From the NCBI GenBank assembly GCA_943736015.1, contig OX031060.1, forward strand, positions 13,095,501-13,159,500: a stretch of DNA of 64,000 nucleotides, read 5' to 3'. This stretch comes from Tridacna crocea (taxonomy: Eukaryota; Mollusca; Bivalvia; Cardiida; Cardiidae). This document shows, piece by piece, positions 42,265 through 51,511 of the stretch; the stretch's first letter is position 1, and every line of letters starts with the position of its first letter. Below the pieces are notes generated by a model. The model was not told the DNA's origin. It worked only from the letters and a program-made list of their open reading frames with translations, and searched no databases. Position numbers and translations under genes: made by a program.

Positions 42265-42655
42265 TTAACCCTTTACCAAACATTCCTTTGTTTTAACAAC
42301 TCTGGGAGTGAAGCTTCTTGAAAATATTGTAGGAAAAGGAGAAAATGCTCGTAACCAGAAATTCAGTTTTTGAATTGCATTGATTATGTCATCTGCAAAT
42401 TCTCCCAATTTGGACTAGTCTATAATTAGGTTGTGTGGTAAAGAGTTGAAATTTTATCCTGTTTTTGAAATTTGAAAATTTGAAAATTTTTTGATGGAAA
42501 GCAGTCGCAAGGAAAATAGTAAGTACTCAAGTAATAGAGTTTGTATCTTGAATGGTAGAAAACATCGTGTGAAACAGAGCATTTTCTCTTGTTTCCACAG
42601 TGCTATCTATAGGCTTCATCTCGGGCTTTTTGAAATGGGATATTACAGCAAAACA
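42265..42655. mobile_element. TH-I copy lacking its right arm, plus a degenerate copy
   Basis: 42265-42449 (-): TTAACCCTTTACC to GGTAAAGAGTTGA, passing from TGCTCGTAACCAG into AAATTCAGTTTTTG with no right arm. 42530-42655 (+): GGTAGAAAACATCGTGTG and a decayed hairpin. Confidence 0.7.
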
Positions 42656-42697
42656 GTTCTTCAAAGCTGAACTCATACATTTCTACTTTCATTTCAG

Positions 42698-42772
42698 GTC
42701 TATATATGGTTACCATGACAAAGACCAGCAGTTTCTTAAGATTTATATGTACAATCCACAGCTCATCAGAAA
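42698..42772 (+). CDS. REV3L: REV3L coding exon 3
   Basis: It completes the Met and encodes SIYGYHDKDQQFLKIYMYNP then QLIRK. This continues the N-terminal domain; vertebrate REV3L has a closely similar FYGYHEKE...MKIYLYNP stretch. The acceptor is TTTCATTTCAG and the donor GTAAGTCA. Entry and exit phases are both 2. The 829-bp intron before it holds three TH-I copies or remnants. Confidence 0.95.
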
Positions 42773-42922
42773 GTAAGTCATACTGTCAAATTAGTTGTTC
42801 ATCTCTATATACAGCTATCTTGTATGTAAGTTAAGAATAAGCATTGGAAAATAATGTGGGGAAAAATGTGGATGGTCATCACTTTTGCATTTTTTCACAT
42901 TGTTTTTTTTTTTTTCACACTC

Positions 42923-43151
42923 TTAACCCTTTACCCCATAAGGCATTTCTATGGTATCTCTAATTGACCCTAAATAACAACAAGGATGAAGCCGTTTCTT
43001 ATGTGTATATGACACCTTTTGATAGTGTAGAAAACAATGTGGCAAAAAGTGAAATTGTTTGTCACAAGCAGTTTCCCCTTTTCCCACAATGTTTTCCAAA
43101 GGCTTCTACAAGCAATATGTAGAAATGAGTATCTATGGAGTAAATGGTTAA
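42923..43151 (-). mobile_element. TH-II element, REV3L intron 3
   Basis: TTAACCCTTTACCCCATAAG to GGAGTAAATGGTTAA. The right arm has drifted to CCCCTTTTCCCACAATG, resembling TH-I. Confidence 0.88.
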
Positions 43152-43254
43152 AGACAAAAAAATTTATGCTAATTAGCACACAGTTTGTAATATTTGATAT
43201 CTTACGAACAAAGTCTGCAACAAAGAAAAAAATGGACAAATGCATAGCAGAAAT

Positions 43255-43460
43255 ACACAGACTAGGCAGGATTCTAATTTAGGACGCCTGGAAGAAAGGC
43301 CAACACCATAATCACTGAGCTAAAGAGAATTCTACCTAGTGCAGTTGTTAGTTATTGCATTTAAATTGGGATGGTGCCATGCATGAAAGATTCGTTGATG
43401 CCTAGATGAAAGGTAAATACCATAAGAGAATTCTCCCTTATGCAGTTGTAGGTATTGTAT
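43255..43460 (-). repeat. Minus-strand tRNA-like SINE fragments
   Basis: CACCATAATCACTGAGCTAA reads on the minus strand as TTAGCTCAGTGATTATGG, a tRNA A-box-like string. A second related block follows (GCCTAGATGAAAGG ... TGCAGTTGTAGGTATTG), repeating GAGAATTCT and TGCAGTTGT at ~100 bp spacing. Confidence 0.45.
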
Positions 43461-43690
43461 TTAACCCTTTACTCCATAGATACTCATTTCTACACATTGC
43501 TTGTAGCAGCCTTTGGAAAACATTGTGGCAAAAGGTGAAGTTGCTCGTGATGAGCAATTTCACCTTTTGTCTCGACGTTTTCTATGCTATCAAAAGATGT
43601 CCTATACACATAAGAAACAGCTTCATACTTGATGTTATTTAATGTCAATTAGAGATACCATAGAAATGCCTTATGGGGTAAAGGGTAAAA
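43461..43690 (+). mobile_element. TH-II element
   Basis: TTAACCCTTTACTCCATAG to GGGGTAAAGGGTAAA; right arm CACCTTTTGTCTCGACG decayed. Confidence 0.87.
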
Positions 43691-43859
43691 CGGATAAAAC
43701 CTTGCATGAAGGAGTTGTCTCCCATAACACATAGAACAAGCTTTTATGTTGATGATAGCTTTTGAACAGGTAAGGTTGTATGGACCACTGCAAGTTATAA
43801 TAAGGAAGTAGGAATATTTGTCTTGACTATTAATATTTGATTATGTGTAATAATTTCAG

Positions 43860-43941
43860 GGCCGCAGATTTACTTCTTGGAGGGGCAGTCCTAAACAAAC
43901 CTTTTCAGCCCCACGAATCGCATATACCATACACCTTACAG
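43860..43941 (+). CDS. REV3L: REV3L coding exon 4
   Basis: It encodes (K)AADLLLGGAVLNKPFQPHES then HIPYTLQ, matching the vertebrate NKFYQPHEAHIPYLLQ segment of the Rev3 N-terminal domain. The acceptor is TAATTTCAG and the donor GTAAGTCA. Entry phase is 2 and exit phase 0. The preceding intron carries two TH-II elements. Confidence 0.95.
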
Positions 43942-43959
43942 GTAAGTCAATCCTCAGAG

Positions 43960-44165
43960 CAGATAACCCTTTTACAAGCAAATATGTGTTTTAACAGCCT
44001 TGTAGAAAAAAAAAAACTTTGTTGAAATGATTGTAGAAAAAGAGGAAAATGATGCTAAATAGTATTTTCTCTTTTTCCCATAAAAAGTTTTTTTAGGCTT
44101 TCTTATACAACTTTGGCTATTTCAGCCACATTTGTTTCTGTAAAAGGTTTCATTTGATTCTGCAA
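43960..44165 (-). mobile_element. TH-I element, degenerate
   Basis: GATAACCCTTTTACAAGC, GTGTTTTAACAGCC and decayed arms AGAGGAAAATGATGC / GTATTTTCTCTTTTTCCC. Confidence 0.55.
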
Positions 44166-44212
44166 AAGGTGTCAGTATGCATGATTCAAAAATTTTTATT
44201 ATCCGCTGTAAA

Positions 44213-44241
44213 GGGGGGGGGGGGGGGGGGGGGGGGGGGGG
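44213..44241 (+). repeat. Poly-G tract (29 G)
   Basis: Uninterrupted 29-base G run in REV3L intron 4, directly abutting the TH-I element at 44243 (its terminal TTAA reads GTAA). Confidence 0.95.
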
Positions 44242-44242
44242 T

Positions 44243-44471
44243 GTAACCCTTTACCAAACAATCCCTGGTTTTTACGACCCTGAGTTTGAAGCCTTTTGAA
44301 AACATTGTTGGAAAAGGAGAAAATGCTGGTAACCAGCATTTTCTCCTTTTCTCACAATGTTTTCTACCCTCCTTGAGAATAATTTTAATTTTTGAGTTCC
44401 GTTTATTTTGTCGTCTGCAAGTGCTTTCAATTCCGACCACTGCGAAATTTTGTCGTTTGGTAAAGGGTTAA
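44243..44471 (-). mobile_element. TH-I hairpin element
   Basis: GTAACCCTTTACC to GGTAAAGGGTTAA; palindrome near 44335; shares the last TTAA with the next copy. Confidence 0.9.
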
Positions 44472-44696
44472 CACATTACCACATGAGAAAATTTTAGACT
44501 GGTCCAAATTGAAAGCATTTGCAGACGACAAAATAAAGCTGAGTGAAAAACAGAAATTTGTTCTGGGAAGGGTAGAAAACACTGTGGGAAAAGGAGAAAA
44601 TGCTGGTTACCAGCATTTTCTCCTTTTCCCACAGTGTTTTCAAAAGGCTTCTTTCTCAGGGGCGTCAAAAGTAGGGATTGAGTGGTAATGGGTTAA
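44468..44696 (+). mobile_element. TH-I hairpin element, young subfamily
   Basis: TTAACACATTACCACATGAG to GGTAATGGGTTAA; nearly the same sequence as 24719 and 26103; perfect palindrome with CACTGTGGG / CCCACAGTG. Confidence 0.92.
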
Positions 44697-44699
44697 TGT

Positions 44700-44905
44700 G
44701 TGGCTCAGGGGCGAGGTTTGGGATTTGTCAGGTTTGATCCTCGCTTGTAGCACCAGGTTTTTTTTGTTGGAATGTACTTGGAGGAGACATGTTGGACCCC
44801 TAGCCTTATACTGTTTAAACCAAGGAATACATTAACAACTGGGCTGTTTCCTTGATACTAATAAATTGGTGTTGAAAGTTTTGTTAAAGCACCATTCCAT
44901 CCATT
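44700..44905 (+). mobile_element. tRNA-like SINE, diverged
   Basis: GTGGCTCAGGGGCGAGG (A-box-like), GTCAGGTTTGATCCTCGC (B-box-like), then a body ending GTTAAAGCACCATTCCATCC. Confidence 0.55.
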
Positions 44906-44917
44906 GTTATTGTCAAT

Positions 44918-45100
44918 GTTTTCGAAAGCCTTCTTTTTCAAGATCATGAAAACCAGGGATTGTTTGGGAAATGCTTAACGCTTTACCACATAGTGACTAC
45001 GTTTAACAACCCTGAAGAAGACACCTTTTAAAAACATTGTGGGAAAAGGGGAAAATGTTGGTAACATCCTTTTCCCACAAAGTTTTCAACCCTATCAAAG
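44918..45100. mobile_element. TH-I fragments
   Basis: An N-end scrap at 44918-44978 (+) joined through TTAA to a left half at 44975-45100 (-) whose palindrome reads GTTGGTAACATCC with the arms shortened. Confidence 0.65.
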
Positions 45101-45243
45101 AAAATGGTGATATTTGATCCACCTTGATCTATACTGTCTGCTCTGCGGAAACACTCTAGACAAATCCAACCATAAAAATGTGATGAGTTGGGTTTTACTT
45201 CTGCACTGAAAAGGTGTGTGGGGTTAATTTAATACTCCAAAGG

Positions 45244-45474
45244 TTAACTCTTTCCCTAACAACAAAATGTTAGACTGGTCTGTATTGAAAGCATTTGCAG
45301 AGGAAAAATGAAAAGGGTCTTGATTCATGAAACTTGACTCAGAAAGGATAGAAAACCTTGTGGGAAAAAGAAGAAAATGCTGGTTACCAGCATTTTCTCC
45401 TTTTTCCCACAAGGTTTTCAAAAGCCTTCCTTCCCAGTGTCATGAAAACCAGGGCTTGTTTGGTAAAGAGTTAA
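45244..45474 (+). mobile_element. TH-I hairpin element
   Basis: TTAACTCTTTCCC to GGTAAAGAGTTAA; arms CCTTGTGGGAAAAAG / CTTTTTCCCACAAGG are co-changed relative to the consensus. Confidence 0.88.
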
Positions 45475-45656
45475 TCCTTTACCAAACAGTCCATTGTTTT
45501 TTCGACCTTGTGATAGAAGCCTTTCGAAAACATTGTGGGAAAAGGAGAAAATGCCGGTAACCAGCCTTTTCCAAATTTTTTTGTTGTGTTTATTTTGTCG
45601 TCTGCAAGTGCTATCAATTGGGATCATTCTGAAATTATGTTGTTTGGTAGAGTTAA
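45471..45656 (-). mobile_element. TH-I element with right arm deleted
   Basis: TTAATCCTTTACC to TGGTAGAGTTAA; goes from GCCGGTAACCAGCC into TTTTCCAAATTTTTTTG. Confidence 0.82.
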
Positions 45657-45879
45657 AACTGTTATACCTCTGTTCCAAATTTTCACTCAACTTCAGCCCA
45701 GCTTTAGAATCCGAAAAGATTGCTTTTTCTCATGTAATGTAGATCTTGGCAGGTCTTAAAACTACTTTTATAGTAAAATTTAAAGTCGCTCTCATAACAG
45801 TGCCGCTTCGTTTACCTGTGTAAAATATCATGAACCACAAAACATTTACATATTGCAGTTTTGTTTCATACAATTTCAG

Positions 45880-45958
45880 TTGTTTATTGACTACAACCTC
45901 TATGGAATGAACCTGGTGAATGTGGCTGCTGTAAAATTTAGAAAAAGACTAGATAATG
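45880..45958 (+). CDS. REV3L: REV3L coding exon 5
   Basis: It encodes LFIDYNLYGMNLVNVAAVKF then RKRLDN and ends in phase 1. This is one of the most conserved blocks of the Rev3 N-terminal domain (vertebrate LFIDYNLYGMNLINLAAVKF). The acceptor is CAATTTCAG and the donor GTGAGTTT. The 1.9-kb intron before it holds several TH-I elements and a 29-base poly-G run. Confidence 0.96.
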
Positions 45959-46036
45959 GTGAGTTTTGTCCTGATGTTAAGGTGACATATGATGTGCTTA
46001 GTATTGGTTTGGATATGCATGATATGAAAACTGTTT

Positions 46037-46345
46037 GAGGATGCCGAGCCCTGGTTAGCTTAGTAGCATGCAGGACATGGCGTCCAGGGTTGATCCTTGG
46101 CTTACAACCACTGACTTGCTTGGCCAATTTCTTTCTTTCTAATTGATCATAATACACCACACAACCCCCCCCTCCCAACAATTGTTTCTACAATGATTAT
46201 TTGGGAAAGCACCCAGTGGCTTGGAAACAAAATTGCGCAGAATGCTAGTAAAAGAGACTCCAGGAAAGCACGGATAGGTGCACTGGCAGCCGCCATACAA
46301 CTGAAATATTGTTGAAACTGGCATTAAACATCATACAACCAACAA
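46037..46345 (+). mobile_element. tRNA-derived SINE, near full length
   Basis: Head GATGCCGAGCCCTGGTTAGC and B-box-like GGGTTGATCCTTGGC. Body CCAGTGGCTTGGAAAC, GGATAGGTGCACTGGC, GAAATATTGTTGAAACTGG. Tail ATACAACCAACAACC. Located 79 bp after the exon 5 donor. Confidence 0.8.
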
Positions 46346-46370
46346 CCAGTTTTGCGGTCCCTGGATTTTA

Positions 46371-46599
46371 TTAACCCTTTACTCCATAGATACTCATTTC
46401 TACACATTGCTTGTAGGAGCCTTTGGAAAACATTGTGGCAAAAGGTGAAATTGCAGGTCAAGAGCAATTTCACCCTTTGCCTCAATGTTTTCTATGCTAT
46501 AAAAAGGTATCATGTAAAGATAAGAAACAATTTCATCCTTGCTGTTATTTAGGGTCAGTTAGAGATACCATAGAAATGCCTTATGGGGTAAAGGGTTAA
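46371..46599 (+). mobile_element. TH-II element, REV3L intron 5
   Basis: TTAACCCTTTACTCCATAG to GGTAAAGGGTTAA; hairpin centre TTGCAGGTCAAGAGCAA partly decayed. Confidence 0.88.
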
Positions 46600-47007
46600 G
46601 TTAAACATAGTAATTTTACGTCGATGAAGAAACAAGTTCTGTAGCAAATCTTGAAACCTTTTTTTGATAGCTGAAAACACCATTCGGTGGTATTTGTTTA
46701 GCACTCTAGTAACTAAGATGTCTCCATGCAAAAGATAATGTGACCAAAGCTCCCGGTTTGAAGTGTGCACAACTTTGCTTGTACTAGTTTTGTATTTGTT
46801 GAAAAGTACCAGACAATAGGCATTGAAAATTTATGACAGACGGAAAATACCTTTCTATGAGTTTTGTTTCCTTTTGCTACTTTTTTTTTTTTTAAATGAT
46901 GCAGTACAAGACTGAAGAAATCTGATGAAGATGGCAATTGGGTAAAGAACAGTGAAATGAAAACCCACTTCGGGATATGTTTACCCTAGTTTTACCTTTA
47001 TTCACAG

Positions 47008-47176
47008 AAAATGAAAAGCAGAGGAAGTATAGGAGAGAACCCTTCTTATGCAGCCAGGGATCAGATGAAGGGATTGGATCAGACCCTAAAACACCGTCAA
47101 ACATGTCTACTTTGTTGAGTAGAACCTCATCTCTTACACCAGCTGTAAAGTTCTGGGAGTACGAGAATATACCAAG
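47008..47176 (+). CDS. REV3L: REV3L coding exon 6: variable linker
   Basis: The exon reads (E)NEKQRKYRREPFLCSQGSDE, then a Ser/Thr-rich linker, then TPAVKFWEYENIP and a split Ser. Only the last part (FWEYENIPS) resembles the vertebrate FRWEQDEIPS block; the linker is divergent. The acceptor is TTATTCACAG and the donor GTAATTTC. Phases are 1 in and 2 out, fitting both neighbours exactly. Exon choice rests on phase continuity and the recognisable C-terminal block. Confidence 0.88.
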
Positions 47177-47204
47177 GTAATTTCCTATACTATTCTCTAC
47201 TTAT

Positions 47205-47425
47205 TTAACTCATTACCAAACATCAAAATTTTAGGTCCAGATCAAAAACCTTTGCAGACGACAAAATAAAACTAACTGAAAATTTGAAATTCGTTATGTG
47301 AAGGGTAGAAAAAAGTGTGTGAAAAGGAGAAAATGCTGGTAACCATCATTTTATCCTTTTCCCACAATGTTTTCAAAAGGCTTCTTTCTCAGCATCTTCA
47401 AAAGTAGGGATTGTGTGATAATCTT
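47205..47425 (+). mobile_element. TH-I element, REV3L intron 6
   Basis: TTAACTCATTACC; palindrome with arms AAAGTGTGTGAAAAGG / CCTTTTCCCACAATG; right end GTGATAATC. Starts 29 bp after the exon 6 boundary. Confidence 0.82.
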
Positions 47426-47464
47426 TGTAACAAGCATAGTCGACTCAATACATTGTTTGTGATA

Positions 47465-47830
47465 TTGAGCTTTTTACCATACCAAAAATTTTTAGACTCT
47501 TCTAAATTGAAAGCACTTGCAGATAAATAATGAAATGGTGCTTAACCCTATACCAAATGACAAAATTGTAGACCAGTCCAAATTGAAAGCATTTGCAGAC
47601 AACAACCTAAGTATGGCTCAAAAATTGATATTTGTCTTGGGAAGCATAGTAAACATTGCTGGAAAAGGAGAAAATGCTGGTTACCAGCATTTTCTACTTT
47701 TCCTACAATGTTTTCAAAAGGCTTCTTTCTCAGGGTCTTTGAAAGCGGGGATTTTTCTTGGAAAGGGTAGGAAACATTCCGGATAAGGAGAAAAAGCTGA
47801 TTACCTGCTACTCTTAAGATCTTGTTTTTT
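47465..47830 (+). mobile_element. TH-I element plus flanking fragments
   Basis: A K-end scrap at 47470-47528. Full copy 47542-47767 (TTAACCCTATACC, hairpin near 47690). A following scrap (GGAAAGGGTAGGAAACATTC) runs to about 47830. Confidence 0.78.
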
Positions 47831-48220
47831 AAAAGGTATTTAAAAGTTACTGTGTTGTAGAAGGTTACTGATGAAAGGAATTCTAAGTTAAGGCAACGAA
47901 ATTCTTGTCTTTCCAAAGCACCTTTCTATTAGACAACTGAACAACTAGAAATTTAAGAAAACATTTGTGATCGGTCACATAAAAAGGGACCATCTGGAAA
48001 CTGCAAAAAGTATTAGATATTTTCTGTTTGAAAAGTGGTCATTCTACCTCACTATACAATCAGTTTCGAACCATCAGCTTGAATTGACCTGCACTATCTT
48101 TGTTCTGTTTTCATCATAATGATGTAAGGAATTGCAAAATTGTCCCTTTTTGTGTGATAGGTCCCATTTTATCGACAAAACAAAATGCAATGACACACTT
48201 TGTTACAATGCAAAGATACA

Positions 48221-48452
48221 TTAACTCTTTACCACAAAATCCGGACTTTTAACAACCCTGAGATAGAAGAAGCCTTTTGAAAACATTGTGGGAAAAGGAG
48301 AAAATGCTGGTAACCGGCATTTTCTCCTTTTCCTACAATGTTTTCTACACTCCCAAAATCAAAAAAACAATTTTTGATTTACATTTATTTTGTCGTCTGC
48401 AAATGCTTTTGATTTGGAGTAGTCTAAAATTTTGTTGTTTGGTAAAGAGTTA
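48221..48452 (-). mobile_element. TH-I hairpin element
   Basis: TTAACTCTTTACC to GGTAAAGAGTTAC; ends 46 bp before REV3L exon 7. Confidence 0.88.
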
Positions 48453-48498
48453 CAGGACCTTTATCCAGTGTGGAGCTAATCTGTGATGTTTGTTTCAG

Positions 48499-48596
48499 TG
48501 AGATGTTTGTTGAGAACAGTGTAGAGAGACAGAGTGTTTGCGAATTAGAAGTGGATGTGGTGGCGGCTGACATTCTTAACAGGCTGGAAGTTGATG
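48499..48596 (+). CDS. REV3L: REV3L coding exon 7
   Basis: It encodes (S)EMFVENSVERQSVCELEVDV then VAADILNRLEVD. The CELEVDxVAADILNRL string is diagnostic of Rev3 orthologues. The acceptor is TTTGTTTCAG and the donor GTAGGTTG. Phases are 2 in and 1 out. The preceding 1.3-kb intron is mostly TH-I copies. Confidence 0.96.
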
Positions 48597-48724
48597 GTAG
48601 GTTGATGTGGCATTGTATTCACCAACTTTTTAATTTCTAGTAAAGTTCTAAATTTTTGGTCTATTCTTTATTTGTGTAGGTATGCTTTTATAAACAAAAA
48701 AAGACCTTGATAACTTAAAGAGCA

Positions 48725-49190
48725 AAGATTTAAGTATCAATTAGCTCATTAGAGCCTGAAGGAAGTGGCAGATGGCTTCAGAAAGACCGTTATGATATAA
48801 GGCTTACCAACAAGGAGGAAAGTCTACTTTATTAACTCTTCACCAAATAATCCCTGGTTTTTATGCACCAGAGGAAGAAAACTTCTAGAAACATTGTGGG
48901 AAATGGAGAAAATGCTGGTGGTTTCCTTCACTTCTAGAGTCAAGTTTCAATTTTTCAATTAATCACGTTTATTTTTTTTGTCATCTGCATTTACTTTCAA
49001 TTTGGACTAAAATTCTGTCATTTTGTGAAGAGTAAATGTGCTTGTTGGAAGGAAGTTTATGGCTTCGACAGAGTGATGTTATATCTACTTGTGAGAGAAA
49101 TTCAAGAAGATTATGGATAGATGTACCAACTGCTATTTCAAAACTAAAATACTCTTAAAAACAGCATTATGCAGCATGTAAAACAGAAAA
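48725..49190 (+). mobile_element. Possible SINE interrupted by TH-I at 48832-49034
   Basis: GTGGCAGATGGCTTCAGAAAG upstream of the insertion, and ATGGATAGATGTACCAACTG and AAAACAGCATTATGCAGC downstream, resemble SINE body blocks in order. Confidence 0.4.
48832..49034 (-). mobile_element. TH-I element with right arm deleted
   Basis: TTAACTCTTCACC at left; after AAAATGCTGGTGG the right arm is absent; ends TGTGAAGAGTAAA. Confidence 0.78.
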
Positions 49191-49249
49191 CAGTCAAGGT
49201 ATTTGACATGACCCAGCAATTTTGAATGACTAAAGTCAACTGTATTCAC

Positions 49250-49511
49250 TATATGGCTTGGAACATGCGAAAAAGGGCATTCGGACATTTGCGTAAAGTG
49301 TCGTTTCGGATCAGCCTGCGCAGGCTAATCCGAGACGACTCTTTCCGTTTTTATGTAATTTTCTGTTTTGCACAAGTCTACTGTAGCACAAAATCTAATG
49401 GAGTTGTAAAGTGCCGTCTCGGATTAGCATGCGCAGACTGCGCAGGCTGATCCGAGACGACACTTTACGCAAATATCCGAATGTCCCTTTTCGCATATTG
49501 CAAGCCATATA
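49250..49511. mobile_element. Palindromic MITE with ~75-bp inverted ends
   Basis: TATATGGCTTGGAACATGCG ... CGCATATTGCAAGCCATATA, continuing inward through GGACATTTGCGTAAAGTGTC and GGATCAGCCTGCGCAGG. It is flanked by TA on both sides, suggesting a TA-target element. The ~60-bp unpaired centre is AT-rich. Confidence 0.85.
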
Positions 49512-49585
49512 TCTTGCTTGTACACTACTACTTCCTTTTATTGAAAACTATTAGTAAAGATTTTGTTGTCATTATTTTGTATTAG

Positions 49586-49693
49586 CTAATGTGGGGGCTA
49601 ATCCAGGCCTTGCTGCTCTTTGGGAAGATGAAAGACAAAGACGACGGGAAAGGGGAGAACCTGTGGATAACATAGCACCCCCAGACTCTCAAG
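49586..49693 (+). CDS. REV3L: REV3L coding exon 8
   Basis: It encodes (A)NVGANPGLAALWEDERQRRR then ERGEPVDNIAPPDSQ. The NPGLxAxWEDExQRRR motif matches the vertebrate NPGLQAIWEDEKQRRR segment. The acceptor is TTTTGTATTAG (a weaker pyrimidine tract) and the donor GTAGTATT. Phases are 1 in and 1 out. Confidence 0.95.
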
Positions 49694-50060
49694 GTAGTAT
49701 TTTACATTAGAGATACAGATTAGGAGAGAATGAAAGGCCCAGGAATACATTTAATTTGATCTTCATAAGAAAATAAATAATATGCGGGTACTCAAAATAA
49801 TTGTCTTTTACGAGTAACCACAACAAGAGTTTTTGCAAAGAAATAATGCTTCTAGAATTCAATAGTATCCCCGAACTGGACATGTGATGCATGTTTCATA
49901 ACTTACAAAAGTTCATGTGACATTTAAACTAAGTTCAAAAGTCTTATAAACCTTAGACAGCTGAGGAAGCTCAATGAAATATCAGCACAGAGTTTAAACT
50001 CAAGAACTGGGAATTGTCTTGGTAAAGGGTTACATAATTTCAAAGGAACAGTGTTTTTTC

Positions 50061-50534
50061 TTCTGTACAAAATGACAAAATTCTGGACCAGTGCCCACCT
50101 GGGTGGCTTCGTGGTGAGCGTGTTGGACTCGTGACCTGGTGGTTGTGAGTTCGATACCTGGTTTAGGCGAACTTCCTTTGAGGCATATTTTTGCCTCTCA
50201 CCTCTGCTGAAGCATGTGAGAAAACTAGTCGGTGGCTTTGGAAAGAAAGTTGTGTTAGTACTGGTATGAGAAAGCTAGGAAATACATGTACATCACCGAC
50301 CGCCATGATATGACCTTAGCTGTTAAAGTGGCATTAAACCCCAAATTCAAAGCATTTGCAAACATCAAAACTAACGTGACTCAAAAACTGAAATTTGTTC
50401 TGTGAAGGGTGGAAAAAATTGTAGAAAAAGGAGAAAATGCTGGTTACCAGCATTTTCTCCTCTTCCCTCAATGTTTGCAAAAGGCCTCTTTCTCAGAATT
50501 ATGAAAAACAGGGATTGGTTGGTAAAAAAGTTAA
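50061..50534 (+). mobile_element. TH-I element split by a SINE
   Basis: TTCTGTACAAAATGAC...TGGACCAGT, then the SINE, then CAAATTCAAAGCATTTGC, a hairpin near 50445 and GGTAAAAAAGTTAA. Confidence 0.82.
50092..50345 (+). mobile_element. tRNA-derived SINE, full length
   Basis: Head GGGTGGCTTCGTGGTGAGCG and B box GGTTGTGAGTTCGATACC. Body GTCGGTGGCTTTGGAAAG. Ends TTAAAGTGGCATTAAACCCC. Colinear with 13068-13337 but lacking its CCAATACAA tail. Confidence 0.88.
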
Positions 50535-50679
50535 GGTCAAGCAAAACTTTCACATTTGTAATGTATACTGGATAGGTTTATCACCTTTCATGTTAAAGAA
50601 GTTACCATCTCTAGGGTCTTTTGTCAGTACTCAGGAACTACGTTGAAGCAAAGAAGCATTTTTATACACTTGAAGGGTC

Positions 50680-50880
50680 GTAATATGTTATGACACTCAT
50701 GGTCGTCTGTCCATCCATCTGTCCATTAGCGATTTTTTGTGCGCGCAACTCCTCCTACAGTTTTCATCAGAATAAGTCCAAACTTACCACAGTGAATCTC
50801 TAATGTGTAGTTATGCGTGCGACTTTAAAAATTTTACAGCAAATTTTAAGCCTTTCCACTGACAAGCCCCTTCTTGTGTA
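50680..50880 (+). repeat. HINE-like fragment (CTGTCCATCCATCTGTCC)
   Basis: A short microsatellite followed by GCGCAACTCCTCCTACAGTT; resembles the 5' part of TATACCCCC-type elements but lacks their termini. Confidence 0.4.
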
Positions 50881-51139
50881 TATGCGCTGCTTTGGGAAGC
50901 TCTTATTACAGAAGATTTGTAATGAACATGCATTATAGTTGATTACATCATGACAAAAAAGGAAAAAATTCCTCACACAAATCAAAGTGAAATATGCTAC
51001 GGCCAAAAGAGAATCTTACTGAATTTACTAAATTTCCCCTTTTGCCACAATGTTTTATTAAATGCTTTGCTTTAAGAGAGAAGGGTTTTCCTGCCGCTTG
51101 TAATATGACAAGTTACTGGCAAAGACAAGAAGATTTTCA

Positions 51140-51326
51140 CCTACTTTTGATGACCCTGAGAAAGGAGCCTTTGGAAAGTATTGTGGTAACCAGCATTTCT
51201 CCTTTTCCCTTATTGTTTTCTACCCTTTATAAAACAAATTTTTAATTTTCAGTCACTTTTATTTTGTTGTCTGCAAATGCTTTCGATTTGGACAAATCTA
51301 AAATTTTGTTGTTTGGTAAAAAGTTA
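51140..51326 (-). mobile_element. TH-I element, left arm missing
   Basis: TACTTTTGATGACCCTGAG, then ATTGTGGTAACCAGCATTTC without GGAGAAAATGC; right end GGTAAAAAGTTAA. Confidence 0.8.
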
Positions 51327-51419
51327 ACTTCCTCAGGAAACTTACAAAATTTTTATGTCTTAAAAGCTTCATGTCATGTCTTTGCATAACCTTGCTTCTA
51401 TACATTTATTTCTCTACAG

Positions 51420-51504
51420 AGAGAGTTGGAATTGAAGAGTCAGACAGTGAGCAGATACTTAGGGAGAGACTGAAACAGATCATTCAAGACTTGCAACCAT
51501 TTAT
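51420..51504 (+). CDS. REV3L: REV3L coding exon 9
   Basis: It encodes (E)RVGIEESDSEQILRERLKQI then IQDLQPF and a split Met. It corresponds by position and pattern to the vertebrate SEKKFQKRLQEILKQND helix. The acceptor is TTTCTCTACAG and the donor GTAAGTTC. Phases are 1 in and 2 out. Sequence similarity is modest; phase continuity and splice sites carry the call. Confidence 0.9.
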
Positions 51505-51511
51505 GTAAGTT

